DNA of 16,917 nucleotides. Origin: Methylococcaceae bacterium. Its GTDB lineage: Bacteria; Pseudomonadota; Gammaproteobacteria; Methylococcales; Methylomonadaceae. Every line of letters begins with the position of its first letter. Position 1 is the first letter of the stretch. Location of the stretch: positions 1 to 16,917 of the forward strand of contig SXIZ01000303.1 of the NCBI GenBank assembly GCA_005779525.1, in the 5' to 3' direction. Shown here piece by piece: positions 14,716 through 16,917 of this stretch. The translations under genes and the position numbers were made by a program. Under the pieces are notes generated by a model. The model was not told the DNA's origin. It did not search any database and saw nothing but the letters and a program-made list of their open reading frames with translations.

Positions 14716-15218
14716 GGGGCTGAATTTCCTTTATCGTTGAGTAGCTCTGCGAGTTGCTGTTGTTGCTGAGCATCTAAGTTAATGACTTCGATTGGCGTCG
14801 TCGTTGCTTGTTCAGTGTTTTTACGGCTAATCCAGAAGACCACTCCGACGCCAATGATTAATAAGGCGGCAGGTCCAAACCATAAAATATAGGTTTTGGT
14901 ATCCATGCGAGGTTGATATAAGACAAAATCCCCATAGCGTGCAATCATGTAGTCAATAATCTCCTGATCGCTGCGTTTTTCAGTGAGCATGCTATGAATT
15001 TTGGTGCGCAGGTCTTGTGCGATAGGTGCATTGGAATCGGCTAGGTTTTGATTCTGACATTTTGGGCAACGTAACTCTGTGGTCAGGGTTTGAAAACGCA
15101 TTCGGTCCTGATCGCTATTAAATTGATAGACATCGATAGTTGCGAACACCGGGCTACTCAGTAGTCCTATGCACAGCAACAAAGCTAATTTAAAGCCTAG
15201 ATTTAAATTATTGAACAT
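14712..15218 (-). CDS. ccmH: cytochrome c maturation protein CcmH (CycL)
   Basis: A 168-residue periplasmic thiol oxidoreductase anchored in the inner membrane. It reduces or holds the CXXCH cysteines of apocytochrome c before haem attachment. A signal peptide ends near PVFA (residues 23-26). The signature LRCPKCQNQN follows (49-58), with redox pair Cys51 and Cys54. A C-terminal membrane helix (about 106-126) precedes a short cytoplasmic tail. An in-frame TTG six bases upstream (15224) sits only one base after the Shine-Dalgarno sequence GAGGA, whereas the ATG at 15218 is well spaced, so the ATG is preferred. It overlaps ccmG by 11 bases and ccmI by 4. The short size and the separate ccmI show the split arrangement. 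Confidence 0.92.
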   Translation of the reverse strand: MFNNLNLGFKLALLLCIGLLSSPVFATIDVYQFNSDQDRMRFQTLTTELRCPKCQNQNLADSNAPIAQDLRTKIHSMLTEKRSDQEIIDYMIARYGDFVLYQPRMDTKTYILWFGPAALLIIGVGVVFWISRKNTEQATTTPIEVINLDAQQQQQLAELLNDKGNSAP

Positions 15219-15729
15219 TGGCAATCCTCAACATTTCTGTCCAGGCTTCTGCCGTGATCGGTCCAACATGCCGATAACGGACGATACCTTGGGCATCCAC
15301 TAAATAATTTTCGGGGGCGCCGAATACGCCTAAATCTAAGCCCAACATCCCTTGTTCATCAAAAATATTGAATAGATAGGGATTACCTAACTCGCGAATC
15401 CATTGCTGGGCTGCAGGGCGCTCATCTTTATAATTGATGCCGATGATGGCAAGCTTGTTTTGTTTGGCCAACGCTACCAAATCAGGGTGCTCTTCGCGGC
15501 AAGAAGGACACCATGTTGCCCACACGTTAACTAATAAAGGTTTACCTTGAAAATCAGCATTGGTCAGGATTTGTTCCGGGTTTTCTAACGAAGGCTGTTT
15601 AAACTGTGGAAAAGGTTGGCCAATTAAGGCTGATGGCATGGCATTGGGATCCAGACTCAAACCTTTCCATAAAAAATAGCCTAAGGCAATAAACAGCACT
15701 AAGGGCACAAATAAAATAAATCTACGCAT
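15208..15729 (-). CDS. ccmG: thioredoxin-like thiol:disulfide interchange protein CcmG/DsbE
   Basis: A 173-residue membrane-anchored periplasmic thioredoxin that passes reducing power from the inner membrane (DsbD/CcdA) to the cytochrome c maturation thiols. The N-terminal anchor helix covers about residues 4-22. The redox motif is WATWCPSC (70-77; Cys74 and Cys77), followed by REEHPDL. The CcmG-specific loop appears as GVFGAPENYLVD in the C-terminal half, with the cis-proline of thioredoxin folds. The CPSC dipeptide differs slightly from the CPTC common in this family. The ATG at 15729 overlaps the ccmF stop by 8 bases and the gene is followed by ccmH with an 11-base overlap. Confidence 0.93.
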   Translation of the reverse strand: MRRFILFVPLVLFIALGYFLWKGLSLDPNAMPSALIGQPFPQFKQPSLENPEQILTNADFQGKPLLVNVWATWCPSCREEHPDLVALAKQNKLAIIGINYKDERPAAQQWIRELGNPYLFNIFDEQGMLGLDLGVFGAPENYLVDAQGIVRYRHVGPITAEAWTEMLRIANVQ

Positions 15730-16917
15730 GTTGCAGCTCCGTCGCGACTGTTTTGCTAGACGAACGACGATAACGACGATCAGCCACGGTTAAAAAACCG
15801 CCCAATGCCATCGTCAGTCCTCCTAGCCACAGCCAGCGTACAAATGGTTTATAGTGTAAGCGAATCGCCCAAGCTCCGCCCGCTAAGGGCTCGCCCATGG
15901 CGACGTATAAATCGCGAAATAAGCCTGGATCAATTGCCGCTTCCGTCATCATGGAAGACTTTACCGAATAATGACGTTTTTGTGGAAATAGAGTGACTAC
16001 GGGTTGATTGTTGCGTGAAATCGCAATTTCGGCTTGATCGGCGGTGTAGTTGGGTCCTGTGACTTTTGATACGCCTTTGAACTCAAAACGATAGCCGGAA
16101 AATTCTTGGAATTCACCTGGAGCCATACGAATATCGCGTTCTTCGGTATACACCGAAACGAGCGTCACCCCGACAATGGCAATCGCAAAGCCAGTATGGG
16201 CAACTAACATGCCGTAGTAACTCAAGGGCAGTTTACGGATGCGTAACCACACATTGTCTTGGTTACTGAGTTTAGTGCGCAAATCTTTGATGCTGGCGAG
16301 CGCAATCCAAGTGCTGAAGGTCATGCCTAATGCCGTGGGTAAACGCAATTCTCCATGATAGAGCCACGGAAAAATAATACCAAAAGCAATACTGATGCTG
16401 GCAGGCAGCCATAATGAAGTCACAATCGTGCTTCCCTGCGTGTTGCGCCATTTCAATGCGACCGATGAGCCCAACACCAAGGCTAATAAACTCATTAACG
16501 GTAGAAACAAGGTATTAAAGTAGGGCGGCCCTACTGAAATTTTACCTGCTCCCATCGCATCGACGAGTAAAGGATACAGAGTACCAAGTAACACGGTGAC
16601 TGCCGCGACACTTAAAATCACATTATTAATCAGCAAAAAGCTTTCGCGTGACACCAAGGTGAATTTGGATTCCGATTTAACGTTGGGCGCTTTGAAGGCA
16701 TACAAAGTTAACGAGCCACCGATGGTAATGGCGAGTAATACCAATACAAAAAAACCACGTTTCGGATCACTGGCAAAGGCATGCACCGAGGTTAACACCC
16801 CGGAACGCACTAAAAATGTGCCGAGTAAGCTTAAAGAAAACGCAAAGATAGCCAGTAATACGGTCCAGCTTTTGAAAACCCCACGTTTTTCGGTGACCGC
16901 CAACGAATGTACCAGAG
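15722..16917 (-). CDS. ccmF: cytochrome c haem lyase subunit CcmF (C-terminal part; cut by window edge)
   Basis: The C-terminal 398 codons of CcmF, the inner-membrane haem lyase that takes haem from holo-CcmE and attaches it to apocytochrome c. The frame stays open to the window edge and reads into LVHSLAVTEKRGVFKSW, an internal CcmF motif, so a start near 16903 (TTG) would be false. Full-length CcmF is about 650 residues, so roughly the N-terminal 40 percent, including the WWD domain, lies outside. Visible hallmarks are FLVRSGVLTSVHAFASDP, whose His corresponds to the periplasmic haem-ligand His303 of E. coli, and YYGMLVAHTGFAIAIVG, whose His corresponds to transmembrane ligand His491. Several hydrophobic helices and a periplasmic beta-rich domain (YTEERDIRMAPGEFQEFSGY) follow, as expected. 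Confidence 0.95.
   Translation of the reverse strand, partial: LVHSLAVTEKRGVFKSWTVLLAIFAFSLSLLGTFLVRSGVLTSVHAFASDPKRGFFVLVLLAITIGGSLTLYAFKAPNVKSESKFTLVSRESFLLINNVILSVAAVTVLLGTLYPLLVDAMGAGKISVGPPYFNTLFLPLMSLLALVLGSSVALKWRNTQGSTIVTSLWLPASISIAFGIIFPWLYHGELRLPTALGMTFSTWIALASIKDLRTKLSNQDNVWLRIRKLPLSYYGMLVAHTGFAIAIVGVTLVSVYTEERDIRMAPGEFQEFSGYRFEFKGVSKVTGPNYTADQAEIAISRNNQPVVTLFPQKRHYSVKSSMMTEAAIDPGLFRDLYVAMGEPLAGGAWAIRLHYKPFVRWLWLGGLTMALGGFLTVADRRYRRSSSKTVATELQHA

Overview
The window looks like chromosomal DNA of a moderately A+T-rich gammaproteobacterium. This is inferred from gene content: a two-subunit pyruvate carboxylase (PycA/PycB), a System I cytochrome c maturation block split as ccmF-ccmG-ccmH-ccmI, and a Gram-negative Pel exopolysaccharide cluster. 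A genus cannot be named safely. I saw no tRNA, rRNA, CRISPR array, insertion sequence or integrase.

Left part (1-6013, + strand). A DUF815-type AAA+ ATPase (293-1057) is followed by a small FUN14-family membrane protein (1294-1641). Next comes a compact operon of pycA (1695-3113), pycB (3130-4962) and tsaC/sua5 (4962-5960). PycA and PycB together carboxylate pyruvate to oxaloacetate. The last gene makes threonylcarbamoyl-AMP for the t6A modification of tRNA. A hairpin with a T-rich tail (about 5994-6020) probably ends this transcript, where it meets the convergent pel genes.

Middle part (6014-13094, - strand). Read in transcription order, pelC, pelD, pelE, pelF and pelG encode the outer-membrane lipoprotein, the c-di-GMP receptor, the inner-membrane TPR protein, the glycosyltransferase and the polymer transporter. 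The last four genes overlap one another. pelA and pelB, the usual first two genes, are absent from the place where they would be expected. Instead, upstream of pelC lies a secreted fibronectin-III + GH114 protein, a predicted endo-alpha-1,4-polygalactosaminidase. Pel is an alpha-1,4-linked GalNAc/GalN polymer, so this enzyme class fits the polymer. The pair is the most interesting feature here: a candidate non-canonical Pel system in which a GH114 enzyme could stand in for the hydrolase of PelA.

Right part (13095-16917, - strand). ccmF (cut by the window edge), ccmG/dsbE, ccmH and ccmI overlap one another and encode haem ligation to apocytochrome c and the thiol chemistry that prepares it. 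Between ccmI and the GH114 gene lies a 292-base non-coding stretch with four inverted repeats in about 140 bases, which no gene explains.
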